Source: DASWJZ01 sp038211615 (GTDB taxonomy: Bacteria > Pseudomonadota > Alphaproteobacteria > Rhizobiales > Afifellaceae). From it: a DNA stretch of 64,000 nucleotides. The DNA is taken from contig JBBQVL010000009.1 in NCBI GenBank assembly GCA_038211615.1, positions 1 to 64,000 on the forward strand. The letters are read 5' to 3'. The position numbers were made by a program, and so were the translations under genes. Of this stretch, positions 34,692 to 43,632 are shown one piece after another; the first letter of the stretch is position 1; each line of letters starts with the position of its first letter. The notes under the pieces were generated by a model, which saw nothing but the letters and a program-made list of their open reading frames with translations, was not told the DNA's origin and made no database searches.

Positions 34692-36085
34692 CCCTGGAGC
34701 GGATCGTCTGCGACATCGCAGTCGCCGGCGCCGGCCCTGCCGGGATGGCGGCCGCCGAGGCCGCAGCCCGGGCCGGCGCGCGGGTCGTGATGGTCGATCT
34801 CTTCGCCACGCCCGGCGGCCAGTACCACATGCAGCCGCCGCAGCGGCTCGCCGCGCTCCGCGCCTCGCAGCAGGCGAAGTCCGGCCGCGAGGCAGCGCAC
34901 CGGTGCGAAGCGGCAGGAGTGCGCATCGTGACGGGCGCGGAAATCTTCTGGGCCGAGCCGGGCTTCAGGCTTCTTGCACACCGGCAAGGTCAAGCGATCC
35001 GCATCGACAGCAGCATTCTCATCGCTGCCACCGGGGCCTCGGAGCGCGTTTTGCCCTTCAAGGGTTGGACGCTTCCCGGCGTGATCAGCGCGGGCGCTGC
35101 CCAGCGGCTTGTGAAGACCGGCGGCACCGCGCCCGGACGGAGAATCGTGCTGGCGGGAAGCGGGCCGTTTCTCCTCGCCGTCGCTTCCACTTTCGCCGCC
35201 GCGGGTATTCGTCTGGCGGCCTATGTGGAAGCGGCAAAGCCACGGCTCGACGCCGCCAGGCTGCTTGCCCGTCATCCGGATCGCGCCGGCGAGGCGCTGA
35301 AGCTCGTGACCGGACTGCTGCGGACAAAGCCCCGCAGATTGCAGGGCCACATCGTCATCGAAGCGCTCGGCGAAGACCGTCTCGAAGCCGTCCGCGCCGC
35401 GCCGCTTGGTCCGGACGGAGCCGTCCGCGTCTCCAATGCGTTCGTGATCGACGGAATTGATGCGCTCTGCGTCGGCTTCGGGTTCAGGCCATCCGTGGAA
35501 ATCACCTCCGTCCTCAAGGCGCGGCATTCCTACGATGAAGCGCTGGGCGGCTGGCTCTGCGACGCCAACGCCACGACAGGCGCGACAAGCGTGCCGGGCC
35601 TGTATGCGGCGGGAGAAGTGACAGGTCTCGGCGGCGCCGTAGTCGCGCGGCTCGCCGGCCTGCTCGCCGGGAGGCACGCCGCGACTGCGCTGGGCTTCGG
35701 CGCCGTGGCCGATTCCGGTGCGCGGAAGTCTGTTCGCGAGCTGCAGAAAGCCCGTCGCTTCGCTGCCGGCCTCGCAGCCCTCTTTCCGTTCCCGACGGGG
35801 CTTCTGGACATCGTGAGTTCCGATACGATCGCCTGCCGCTGCGAAGACGTCAGCGTGGGCGACATCCAGTCGGCCGTTGAGCAGGGGGCGAGGGATTTCT
35901 TCAGCACGAAGATGTGGACGCGTGCGGGGATGGGGCCGTGTCAGGGGCGAGTGTGCGGTCAGCCGATCGCGGCTCTGCTTTCACGGACGCTGAAAGTGCC
36001 GCCCTCGGAGATCGGATTTAACAGTCCCCATCTTCCCCTGCGGCCCGTGCCTCTGGAGATCGCCGCCTCGGCGCTCGAGACGTGA
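34688..36085 (+). CDS. FAD/NAD(P)-binding oxidoreductase with BFD-type [2Fe-2S] domain (HcnB-like)
   Basis: A 465-residue subunit. The N-terminal dinucleotide fold is IAVAGAGPAGMAAAEAAARA, a second Rossmann motif RIVLAGSGPFLLAVASTFAA lies at ~155, and GLYAAGEVTGLGGAVVARL is the late FAD motif. The C-terminal bacterioferritin-associated-ferredoxin-like domain has IACRCEDVSVG and MGPCQGRVCG, whose four cysteines can hold a [2Fe-2S] cluster. This is the HcnB/OoxA/LhpF architecture. Start GTG 34688 overlaps the small-subunit stop. It closes the rightward catabolic unit and converges on the DSD1-like gene with a 41-bp gap containing a short T-run. Confidence 0.87.
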   Translation: MTLERIVCDIAVAGAGPAGMAAAEAAARAGARVVMVDLFATPGGQYHMQPPQRLAALRASQQAKSGREAAHRCEAAGVRIVTGAEIFWAEPGFRLLAHRQGQAIRIDSSILIAATGASERVLPFKGWTLPGVISAGAAQRLVKTGGTAPGRRIVLAGSGPFLLAVASTFAAAGIRLAAYVEAAKPRLDAARLLARHPDRAGEALKLVTGLLRTKPRRLQGHIVIEALGEDRLEAVRAAPLGPDGAVRVSNAFVIDGIDALCVGFGFRPSVEITSVLKARHSYDEALGGWLCDANATTGATSVPGLYAAGEVTGLGGAVVARLAGLLAGRHAATALGFGAVADSGARKSVRELQKARRFAAGLAALFPFPTGLLDIVSSDTIACRCEDVSVGDIQSAVEQGARDFFSTKMWTRAGMGPCQGRVCGQPIAALLSRTLKVPPSEIGFNSPHLPLRPVPLEIAASALET

Positions 36086-36126
36086 CGCCTCTCCGCTTTT
36101 TTCGTGGGGTCCGTTCGCCCTGAACG

Positions 36127-37236
36127 TCAGGTCATCGCGCCGCGCGCGGCGACGGGCCAGACCGACTCTACCCGGCCGTTTCGGACGCCGACGTACCAAT
36201 CGTGGCGGTCGACGGTCGGGTCGCAGTGGCCGGGCACCAGCCGCAGGCGCTCGCCGACCGCCAGCCGATCAGCCGAGGCTTCGAGCGTAAGCCGGCCGTG
36301 CTCATCGGAGGCGCCGGTGTAGGAAATGCCGGGCCGCGCGTGGACGAGAGGCAGGCCGCAATCGACCGCGACGCCCTTGTGGCCGCAATCGACGACCGCG
36401 ACGCCGCTTCTGGCGGCGCTCATGACGGTCGAGAGCACGAACAGCGACTGGCTGAATGCCGGCGCGGGGTCGTTCTTCCAGTAATCGACGTCCATGAACA
36501 GGTAGGAGCCGGCCTGGATCTCGTTGTAGATGCCGCTCGCCGCCTCAAGCGCGAAGGTGCCGGTGCCGGCGCCTCCGACGATTGCGCAGGAAAGCCCGAT
36601 TGCGGCGAGACCCTCGACGGTGCGCCGCACATCCTCCACGGTCGTCGCGATGTGGGCCTCACGCTCCTCCGGCCGGCGCAGGTGCTGGGCGACGCCGTCA
36701 TAGGCCTGCAGGCCGCCGAAGACGAGGTGCGGGCTCGCCGCGATCTGTTTCGCGAGCGAGACGGCCTCCGGTCCTGGGGCGACGCCGCAGCGGTTCGTGC
36801 CAACGTCGATCTCGACGAGGACAGTGAGCCGGCATCCGCCTGCCTCGGCGGCCGCCGCGATCAGCCCGACCGCGCCGGGGTCGTCGGCGCAGACGGCGAC
36901 CCGCGCCATCTTTGACAGCGCCACCAGCCGAGCCAGCTTGTTCGGCGAAACGACCTCGTTGGAGACGAGGATATCGGGCACGCCGCCCCAGGCCAGCACC
37001 TCCGCCTCGCCGACCTTCTGCACACATTGCCCGACAGCGCCGCGCGCCATCTGCCAATGCGCGATGACCGGCGATTTGTGCGTCTTGGCGTGCGCGCGCA
37101 GCTTGACGCCGGCCTTCGCGCAGAAGGCCGCCATGCGGTCGAGGTTGGCTTCCATGGCGTCGAGGTCGACGAGCAGCGCAGGGGTGTCGACCTCGTCCTC
37201 GCGCATGCCCGGCTCGGCGGGCGGACGTTGAAGCAT
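36127..37236 (-). CDS. D-threonine aldolase/D-serine dehydratase-like PLP enzyme (DSD1 family)
   Basis: A 369-residue fold-type III PLP enzyme. The N-terminal alanine-racemase-like barrel begins DTPALLVDLDAMEANLDRMA, with the cofactor lysine in RAHAKTHKSP (about Lys51). The C-terminal beta domain carries the metal-binding VPGHCDPTVDRHDW, where His and Cys ligate a divalent metal as in D-threonine aldolase, D-serine dehydratase and beta-hydroxyaspartate aldolase. It should cleave or dehydrate a D-3-hydroxy amino acid. It is the last gene of the RpiR-linked operon, 18 bp after the GMC oxidoreductase gene. Confidence 0.87.
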   Translation of the reverse strand: MLQRPPAEPGMREDEVDTPALLVDLDAMEANLDRMAAFCAKAGVKLRAHAKTHKSPVIAHWQMARGAVGQCVQKVGEAEVLAWGGVPDILVSNEVVSPNKLARLVALSKMARVAVCADDPGAVGLIAAAAEAGGCRLTVLVEIDVGTNRCGVAPGPEAVSLAKQIAASPHLVFGGLQAYDGVAQHLRRPEEREAHIATTVEDVRRTVEGLAAIGLSCAIVGGAGTGTFALEAASGIYNEIQAGSYLFMDVDYWKNDPAPAFSQSLFVLSTVMSAARSGVAVVDCGHKGVAVDCGLPLVHARPGISYTGASDEHGRLTLEASADRLAVGERLRLVPGHCDPTVDRHDWYVGVRNGRVESVWPVAARGAMT

Positions 37237-37254
37237 CGTTCGGCTCCCTTCGTT

Positions 37255-38883
37255 TCAGGCGGCGACCGCGGGCCGCGTCGTCTGCGACAGGGTCTGGAAA
37301 TTGTCGCGGATGTATCCCGCCGCCCGCAGCGCCAGCGCCGAGATCGTCGGCGTCGGGTTTACCACGCCGCCGGTCGCCAGAACGCTGCCGTCCACGATGA
37401 AGAGGTTCGGCACGTCCCATGCCTGGTGCCAGCCGTTGACCACCGAGGTCTCCGGGTCGCTCCCCATGCGGCAGGTACCGATCATGTGCCAGGCCGGCGT
37501 GCGGTAGACCCCGTCCTTGTCGCGGTAGTCGTTCAGCCGGTAGTCGAAGGCCTTGGCGGCCTTGGCGACATCCTCGATGCGGTCGAGCATGTAGTTCATC
37601 ATGCGCTTGTCGTTCTCGCCCGGCGCGTAGTGCGTCGATGCGACGGGGATGCCGTCGGAATCGGTCAGGACGGGATCGAGGGTCACGCGGTTGTCCGGAT
37701 TGGGGAGATCGTCGCCGATCGCGAAGATGCCGATGCTGTGGCCGAAATGCGTCTCGAACCATTGGTGATGGTCGGGGCCCCACGGCGCCCGCCCGGAGGT
37801 GAACCAGCCCGCCGCCAATTCACCGGCCGAGGCGGTGCTCGTGATGCAGTTGAAGTTGAAGCCGTTGACGAAGCCGCGGCTGACGTCTGTCTCGGCGAAT
37901 TCGCGCGAGATGAGCGAGGCAACATACCCGGTGTGGCCGTCGACCGGCTCCTCCACCCACATCTCGCCGTTCACCAGCGTGTGGTGAAGGAGATTGCGCC
38001 CCACCTGATCCGACTGGTTGGCCAGGTTGTCGGAGGCGAGCAGCAGGCGCGGCGTGCCGATGCCGTTGGCGGCTACGACGACGATGCGCGCCTTCTGGAA
38101 GTGCGTGTGGCCGGTGTTGCGGTCGATGTAGAGCGCGCCGGTCGCGCGGCCGTCCGGTCCCTTCTCGATCTTCAGGACGCGGGCGTTGATGCGAAGCTCG
38201 GTGCCCGCCTCCAGCGCTTTCGGCCAGATCGACTGCGAGTATTTGCTCATCGAGCCGCGCGGGCAGCCGTTGCAGGTGCCGCAGCCGTTGCAGGCGGGCC
38301 GCCCGTCGTAATCCTCGCTGATCGTGCCCGACTCGACCGGCCACCAATGCCAGCCGAGCCGGTCGAAGGCATCGCCGAGCCGCTTCGAGACCTTCGAGGC
38401 AGGCAGTGGGCGCGTCGGGCTGGCCGGTCGCGGCGGCATCGCCGCATCGCCGGAAAGGCCGGAGACGCCGACGAGCGCGTCAGCCGCCTCGTAGAAAGGA
38501 GCGATGTCCTCGTAGGTGATCGGCCAGTCGGGCTGCAGGCCGTGCTCCGTTCCCTTGCGGAAGTCGGACGGTCGGTAGCGCGGCCAGATCGCGCCATAGA
38601 CGTTGGTGGAGCCGCCGACGCCGTTCCACATCAGGATCTGCGAGGAGTCGGATTTCACCGGATAGTCGTCCGCATGGGTGCGCTTGTTGACGTCGGGGTT
38701 CCAGTTGGTGCGCCGTTGCCATGACCAGTCCGCATGAAGATGCGGGTGGTCCGCTGCCTCGACCCAGGAGCCCTGCTCGAGGCAGACGACGTCCAGCCCC
38801 GCTTTTGCCAGCACCAGCGCGGCGAGCGATCCGGTCGCGCCGGCGCCGATGATGAGAACGTCGCAGGTTCGTGTGGCGGTCAT
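37255..38883 (-). CDS. GMC family oxidoreductase, large subunit type
   Basis: A 542-residue FAD alcohol or sugar dehydrogenase. The FAD-binding N terminus is CDVLIIGAGATGSLAALVLA; MWNGVGGSTNVYGAIWPRY follows, then a cysteine cluster ACNGCGTCNGCPRGSM at ~220 and the C-terminal segment DGSVLATGGVVNPTPTISAL. This matches gluconate/2-keto-gluconate dehydrogenase-like flavoproteins that work with a small subunit, and the gene just upstream encodes one, overlapping by four bases (ATGA). No Tat motif is seen here. No cytochrome c subunit is nearby. Confidence 0.88.
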   Translation of the reverse strand: MTATRTCDVLIIGAGATGSLAALVLAKAGLDVVCLEQGSWVEAADHPHLHADWSWQRRTNWNPDVNKRTHADDYPVKSDSSQILMWNGVGGSTNVYGAIWPRYRPSDFRKGTEHGLQPDWPITYEDIAPFYEAADALVGVSGLSGDAAMPPRPASPTRPLPASKVSKRLGDAFDRLGWHWWPVESGTISEDYDGRPACNGCGTCNGCPRGSMSKYSQSIWPKALEAGTELRINARVLKIEKGPDGRATGALYIDRNTGHTHFQKARIVVVAANGIGTPRLLLASDNLANQSDQVGRNLLHHTLVNGEMWVEEPVDGHTGYVASLISREFAETDVSRGFVNGFNFNCITSTASAGELAAGWFTSGRAPWGPDHHQWFETHFGHSIGIFAIGDDLPNPDNRVTLDPVLTDSDGIPVASTHYAPGENDKRMMNYMLDRIEDVAKAAKAFDYRLNDYRDKDGVYRTPAWHMIGTCRMGSDPETSVVNGWHQAWDVPNLFIVDGSVLATGGVVNPTPTISALALRAAGYIRDNFQTLSQTTRPAVAA

Positions 38884-39425
38884 CGTTCAAGCCCCCAGCG
38901 TTCGGTTCGAATTTCGTCGAGGTGCAGGCCGGACGTATCGACGGGTCGGACGTCAGCGGTCTTGAGATAGGCGCCACGCCCGTGCCGCGGCGTGTCCTTG
39001 GCGAAATCGAAGGGCGTCATCGGATAGCCGGTGACATGCGGCTTGAGCTGGTAGGGCCGCCCGAGACGGCGGATCGCCTCGGCGACATAGGGGCTCTCGT
39101 AGTAGGCGAGGAAGGCCGCGGCGCGCAGCCGCTCGAAGAGGTCCGGCTGCGCCGTCTCGAAACGCGCCACGATCTGGACGCGCTCTTCCGCGGTGCGGCC
39201 GTCGAACGGGCCGCCGGCATCGATGATCGCGGCCGCGATCTGGCCGAGCTCCAGCTCGCCGGACTGCTCGACGAGGCGCATCGCCACCAGCCCCTGCACC
39301 CCGATCGAGGCGGCGGAAGGCCAACCTCCGCCGCCAGGGATGAGGACGTCGACAAGGTCCGCCAGCAGCGCCGCGCCTTCGCTCGGCGGAAGGTCCTCAA
39401 GGTTTCTGCGGTCCGTGGCGGTCAT
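38880..39425 (-). CDS. Gluconate 2-dehydrogenase subunit 3-like protein
   Basis: A 181-residue protein with the small-subunit pattern: LLADLVDVLIPGGGGWPSA near the N terminus, a helical middle (ARFETAQPDLFERLRAAAFL) and YYESPYVAEAIRRLGRPYQL. In the family this subunit accompanies a GMC flavoprotein and often carries the export signal; none is evident here, suggesting the pair may act in the cytosol. Its stop overlaps the GMC gene start. Confidence 0.8.
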   Translation of the reverse strand: MTATDRRNLEDLPPSEGAALLADLVDVLIPGGGGWPSAASIGVQGLVAMRLVEQSGELELGQIAAAIIDAGGPFDGRTAEERVQIVARFETAQPDLFERLRAAAFLAYYESPYVAEAIRRLGRPYQLKPHVTGYPMTPFDFAKDTPRHGRGAYLKTADVRPVDTSGLHLDEIRTERWGLER

Positions 39426-39476
39426 TGGATCCCTCCGTCTTCGCTGCGATCGTCTTTCCGGCTCCCCGCGCCGCTA

Positions 39477-40607
39477 TCAGGCCGGATGCCACCAACGTCC
39501 GCCGATCACCACACCGGCGGCGAAGAGTCTTTCCTTCGTCGTCAGCATTTCGCCGAGGACGTCTTCGAGATCGAAGGAGCCCTGGCGCAGCTCCAGTATG
39601 CTCGCGTCGCCGGCGCTGCCCACCTTGAACGTGCCGAGCTCCGGCCGCCGCAGGATCCTGGCGGCGTTGACGGTGGAGGCGGCGATGACGTCGGGGAGCG
39701 ACATCCCGAGCGCCAGGAATTTCGAGAGCGTCGTCACCTGATCGTAGACCGGGCCGTCGATGCACAGCACGTGGATGTCGGACGATATCGTGTCGGGAAG
39801 AAAGCCCGCTGCGAGCATCGTGCGCCCCGACTTCCAGGAGAACGACCCCTTGCCGTGCCCCACGTCGAAGTAGACTCCGCGCTCGCGGGCGGCGAGCAGC
39901 GCCGGCTTTACCTTGCCGTCGGGCGTGCAGGGCGCGTTCGGGAACGGCCGGAAACAATGGGTGAGGACGTCGCCCGGCCTGAGCTGCGACACCACTTCCT
40001 CGTAGCTCGGCGGCGGCTCGTCGATATGCGCCATGACCGGCAGGCCGGTTTCCTCGCCGACCTGTAGCGCGACCGTCAGTGGTGCGATGCCGGAGGGGCC
40101 GCTGGCGTGGCGCCCGATCCGCACCTTGATGCCGACGATCACGTCGCGGTTGGCGTTCGCCACCTCGACCGCCTCGCGCGCCGCCATCAGGCGGATATCG
40201 TGGCTCTCGCCGACCATGATCGTGTGGGAGAAGGCGAAGATGCCGGCGAAGGAGACATGCAGATAGGCAAGGATCCGCGCCGCGCCAGGATCGATGACGT
40301 GCTTGCGGAAGCCCGGGAAATTGCCCGGCCCGGCGCTGCCGGTATCGACGGAGGTCGTGACCGCGCTCGCCCGCGCGAAATCGTCGGCGTCGATGCCGAG
40401 CGAGGTGCCGCCCCAATAGACGTGGGTATGGAGGTCGATGAGGCCGGGCGTGACGATCCGACCCGATACGTTGCGCGTATCCGCCGCGGTCAGTCCGTCG
40501 CCGATCGCGGCCACCTTGCCGTTCGCGAACGCAACGTCGGTCACCTTGTCGATCCCCTGCGAGGGATCGATCACGCGGCCATTCTTCAGAACGAGATCGT
40601 ATGCCAT
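39477..40607 (-). CDS. Amidohydrolase superfamily metallohydrolase (deacetylase/dihydroorotase-like)
   Basis: A 376-residue hydrolase with the composite-barrel start KNGRVIDPSQGIDKVTDVAF, metal ligands in VTPGLIDLHTHVYWGG, a central lysine strand VIVGIKVRIGRHASG (carboxylated lysine candidate), VMAHIDEPPP, LTHCFRPFPN and the late aspartate in TISSDIHVLCID. This is the amidohydrolase/deacetylase group that removes acyl groups or opens cyclic amides. In this operon it would act on an N-acyl or lactam form of the imported compound (inference). It lies 51 bp upstream of the small-subunit gene. Confidence 0.85.
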   Translation of the reverse strand: MAYDLVLKNGRVIDPSQGIDKVTDVAFANGKVAAIGDGLTAADTRNVSGRIVTPGLIDLHTHVYWGGTSLGIDADDFARASAVTTSVDTGSAGPGNFPGFRKHVIDPGAARILAYLHVSFAGIFAFSHTIMVGESHDIRLMAAREAVEVANANRDVIVGIKVRIGRHASGPSGIAPLTVALQVGEETGLPVMAHIDEPPPSYEEVVSQLRPGDVLTHCFRPFPNAPCTPDGKVKPALLAARERGVYFDVGHGKGSFSWKSGRTMLAAGFLPDTISSDIHVLCIDGPVYDQVTTLSKFLALGMSLPDVIAASTVNAARILRRPELGTFKVGSAGDASILELRQGSFDLEDVLGEMLTTKERLFAAGVVIGGRWWHPA

Positions 40608-40639
40608 GGAAATTCGACTTCAGCCTTGTCGCTTGGATT

Positions 40640-41650
40640 TCAGATGCGCTTGCCGCTCCTGGCGTCGAAGCGGTGAATGGCGTCTTCAGGAGCATGGAGA
40701 GTGAGGCGCGCTCCGGTAGAGAGCCCCGACAGATCGGCGCAGGTCGCCCGGACGAGGTGCCCGTCCACCCTGACGTCGAGGAAATGGACGGGGCCGGCGG
40801 ATTCCACGAGCGCCAGTTCGCCAGTGAGGTGAACGCCGCCGTCCAGACCTGCGCCGGGCTGCAGATCGTGCGGCCGGACACCGACGACCACGTCCTCGGC
40901 CGCGCCACCGGCAATACGGGCGGGGAGGAAGTTCATCTGCGGGCTTCCGATGAAGCTCGCAACAAAGAGGTTGGCGGGGTCCTTGTAGACTGCCATCGGC
41001 GGCGCGAACTGCTGGACCACGCCGTCCTTCATCACCGCGATCCTGTCGGAAAGCACCATCGCTTCCTCCTGGTCGTGGGTGACAAAGATCACGGTGATCC
41101 TGAGCTCACGCTGCAGGCTGCGGATCTCGGTGCGCATCTTCACCCGCAGGCTGGCGTCGAGATTGGAGAGCGGCTCGTCCATGAGCAGCACAGCGGGGTT
41201 GCGCACGATCGCACGGCCGACAGCGACGCGCTGGCGCTGGCCGCCGGAAAGGTCCGAGGGAAGGCGGTCGAGCAGGTCGCCGAGGCCGAGAAGCTCCGCC
41301 GCCCAGTCCACCTGTTTTCGGATGGTGGCGTTGTCGACCTTCTGCTGCCGCAAGGGGAAGGCGATGTTCTCGCGCACGTTCATGTGCGGATAGAGCGCGT
41401 AGTCCTGGAAGACGAGCGCGATGTTTCGCTCGCGCGGGGAAAGATCCGTAATCTCCCGGTCGTTGAAGCGGATCGATCCCTCGTTCACCGCCTCCAGCCC
41501 GGCAATGCAATACAGCAGCGTGGACTTTCCGCAGCCCGACGGTCCGAGGAAGGAGATGAACTCCCCATCCCTGATCGACAGGTCGAGGCTCTTGAGCACC
41601 TCGGCGTCCTGGTAGCTCTTGCGCAGTCCGGCGATGGTTATGGCGACCAT
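40640..41650 (-). CDS. ABC transporter ATP-binding protein (MalK/UgpC type)
   Basis: A 336-residue carbohydrate-type ATPase. Walker A LGPSGCGKSTLLYCIAGL, signature LSGGQRQRVAVGRAIV, Walker B VLLMDEPLSNLDASLR, H-loop VTHDQEEAMVLSDR, and a C-terminal TOBE-like regulatory domain with VVGVRPHDLQPGAG are present. ATG 41650 starts MVAITIAGLRKSYQ; the longer frame to 41965 reads through the permease gene in a wrong phase. It is 8 bp downstream of the fused permease and would energise it. Confidence 0.92.
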   Translation of the reverse strand: MVAITIAGLRKSYQDAEVLKSLDLSIRDGEFISFLGPSGCGKSTLLYCIAGLEAVNEGSIRFNDREITDLSPRERNIALVFQDYALYPHMNVRENIAFPLRQQKVDNATIRKQVDWAAELLGLGDLLDRLPSDLSGGQRQRVAVGRAIVRNPAVLLMDEPLSNLDASLRVKMRTEIRSLQRELRITVIFVTHDQEEAMVLSDRIAVMKDGVVQQFAPPMAVYKDPANLFVASFIGSPQMNFLPARIAGGAAEDVVVGVRPHDLQPGAGLDGGVHLTGELALVESAGPVHFLDVRVDGHLVRATCADLSGLSTGARLTLHAPEDAIHRFDARSGKRI

Positions 41651-41658
41651 CTGATTCC

Positions 41659-43563
41659 TCAGCCCTTGACGGCGCCCGACAACGCGCCCTGCACCAGATA
41701 GCGCTGGAAGAAGAAGGCAACGAGCACCGGCGGCAGGATGGAAAGCACGCTGGCGGCGAAGAGCGGCCCGTACTCGTAGAACTGCGCCTGGCTGAGGAAG
41801 CCGGCGATCACGACCGGGATCGTCTGCGCGTTCGGCGTGGAGGTAAGGATCAGGGCGAACAGAAATTCGTTCCACGACACCAAGAAGCAGAAGATCAGCG
41901 CCGCGATGATGCCCGGGCGCACGACCGGCCGCAGCACCTTCCACAGCATGCCGGCGCGCGTGCAACCGTCAATGAGGGCCGCCCGGTCGAGGCTCACCGG
42001 AACGCTCTCGAACGTCGATTTCATCATCCAGGTGCAGAGCGGCAGAAGGATCGAGGAATAGGCAATGACCAGCGCCAGCCGCGTGTCGAGCAGCCCGAGA
42101 TTGCGGAAGATTATGAAGAAGGGCAGCACCAGCGTCAGCGCGGGGATCATGCGCGTCAGAAGCAGCGCCCAAAGGCTGATGTTGAAGAAGCGCATGCGGG
42201 TGTAGCGGGCGAAGGCGTAGCCGGCGAGCGTGCCGAGCGCGACGTTGATGACGGAAACGACGATTCCGACGCCGAAACTGTTGATGAGTGCGAGCGGGAC
42301 ACGCTTCGCCTGCACACTCGTCGCGTAGCCCTCCGGAAACAGTACTGCGATGAAATTGTCGAAGGTGATGCGGGAGGGAAAGACGCTCGGCGGGAGGCGG
42401 ACGAGATCGATCGGCGGCGAGAGGCTCATCAGGATCAGACCCAGCACCGGCAGGGCCGACCAGAGGAAGATGAAGATCGCCGCGATTCCGAGCAGCAGCT
42501 TCCCAAGGCGCGCAGCCGTCACGGTCGTCAGCATGCGGCGTGGAAGGTAGGTCGGCAGGTTCGCCATCGTGTGGCGCCGGACACCGACGATCGGAAGCGA
42601 TTGCTCCTCGACCTCAGGCAGTCCGGGCGGGGCCCGCCGCCCGGAGCGGCGCGGGCCGAGCACGAAGAAATAGAGGATGGCGAGGAGCAGGCTGACGATC
42701 GTGAGGATGTAGAGCGTCGCTGCGCCCTGGCCGAAGCGCAGGAACTGGAAAGACTGAAGATAGCCGAGCCACGAGATCGTGGTGGTCGCGCTGCCCGGCC
42801 CGCCACGCGTCATGATGAGGACGATGTCGAACGCCATCAGCGCATTGATCGTGGCGATGATGACGACGAAGAGGAGCGTCGGCTTGAGCCACGGCAGGGT
42901 GATCGAGAAGAAGCGGCGGAGCGCCCCGGCGCCGTCGAGGATTGCGGCGCGATGCAGGTTTCCGGGGATCGATTGCAGCGCCGCGAGGATCATCAGGGCC
43001 GTCAGCGGCGTCTGGTTCCACACATGCGTGAGCGCCACGAGATTGAGCGCGCGAAAACCGTTTCCGAGCCAGGCGGTGGCGAGGAACCCAAGGCCGAGAT
43101 CGTGGAGGAGGCCATTCAGCAGGCCGAAGCTTCCTGCGTAGACGAACGACCAGAGCACGCCGATGGCGACCGGCGCCATTGCCCAGGGAACCAGGACGAC
43201 GCTGCGGAGAAGACCGCGTCCGGCGAAGCGCTCGTTCAGGACGAGCGCGATCAGCATGCCGAAGACCGTCGTGCCAACGACGGCAAAAACCGCGAAATAG
43301 GCGGTGCGCCCGAAGGACGTCCAGAAATCCGGGCTGGCGAATATGTTCTGGTAGTTGCCGAGGCCGACGAAGACCCAGCGCTTGGTGATCGGATTGGTGC
43401 TCTGGAAGGAAAGGTAGAGACTATAGAAGAGCGGCATCCCCGCCACTGCGGCGACGATCGCGAGTGCCGGCGCCGCGGCGGCGTAGGCGAAGCCCGGCGC
43501 GCGATCCGTGCGACGCCGAGTGCCGGAGCGGGAATACGCGACGGACTCGGCGGTCGTCGACAA
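41659..43563 (-). CDS. Fused double ABC sugar permease (MalF-like + MalG-like in one chain)
   Basis: One uninterrupted 634-residue frame. Residues ~1-320 are a MalF/UgpA-type permease with coupling loop HRAAILDGAGALRRFFSITL. Residues ~333-634 are a MalG/UgpE-type permease with LDRAALIDGCTRAGMLWKVL and the family ending VQGALSGAVKG. A linker of about 25 residues (GPRRSGRRAPPGLPEVEE onwards) joins them. There is an internal ATG at 42567 but no stop codon before it and no ribosome binding site. Carbohydrate-family permeases are usually separate genes, so the fusion is unusual. The binding protein is upstream and the ATPase downstream. Confidence 0.88.
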   Translation of the reverse strand: MSTTAESVAYSRSGTRRRTDRAPGFAYAAAAPALAIVAAVAGMPLFYSLYLSFQSTNPITKRWVFVGLGNYQNIFASPDFWTSFGRTAYFAVFAVVGTTVFGMLIALVLNERFAGRGLLRSVVLVPWAMAPVAIGVLWSFVYAGSFGLLNGLLHDLGLGFLATAWLGNGFRALNLVALTHVWNQTPLTALMILAALQSIPGNLHRAAILDGAGALRRFFSITLPWLKPTLLFVVIIATINALMAFDIVLIMTRGGPGSATTTISWLGYLQSFQFLRFGQGAATLYILTIVSLLLAILYFFVLGPRRSGRRAPPGLPEVEEQSLPIVGVRRHTMANLPTYLPRRMLTTVTAARLGKLLLGIAAIFIFLWSALPVLGLILMSLSPPIDLVRLPPSVFPSRITFDNFIAVLFPEGYATSVQAKRVPLALINSFGVGIVVSVINVALGTLAGYAFARYTRMRFFNISLWALLLTRMIPALTLVLPFFIIFRNLGLLDTRLALVIAYSSILLPLCTWMMKSTFESVPVSLDRAALIDGCTRAGMLWKVLRPVVRPGIIAALIFCFLVSWNEFLFALILTSTPNAQTIPVVIAGFLSQAQFYEYGPLFAASVLSILPPVLVAFFFQRYLVQGALSGAVKG

Positions 43564-43591
43564 ATCCGGACCTCTGCTTCTCGGGATGGAT

Positions 43592-43615
43592 GGGAGGCGC
43601 CGACCGGCGCCCCCC
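43592..43615 (-). other. Hairpin between binding-protein and permease genes
   Basis: GGGAGGCGCC and GGCGCCCCCC pair with one mismatch around a GACC loop, just after the binding-protein stop codon on the transcribed strand. Like the aglE/aglF hairpin, it may stabilise the upstream message. No T-tract. Confidence 0.45.
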
Positions 43616-43632
43616 GCGCTCGCAACCGAAGC

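Noticed and set aside
33289..36085. Hydrogen cyanide synthase hcnABC
   Set aside because: Subunit architecture matches, but gene order differs and the same architecture serves opine and hydroxyproline dehydrogenases; cyanide synthesis cannot be claimed.
37027..38724. 565-residue plus-strand frame opposite the GMC oxidoreductase and aldolase
   Set aside because: Crosses two real genes and has no domain.
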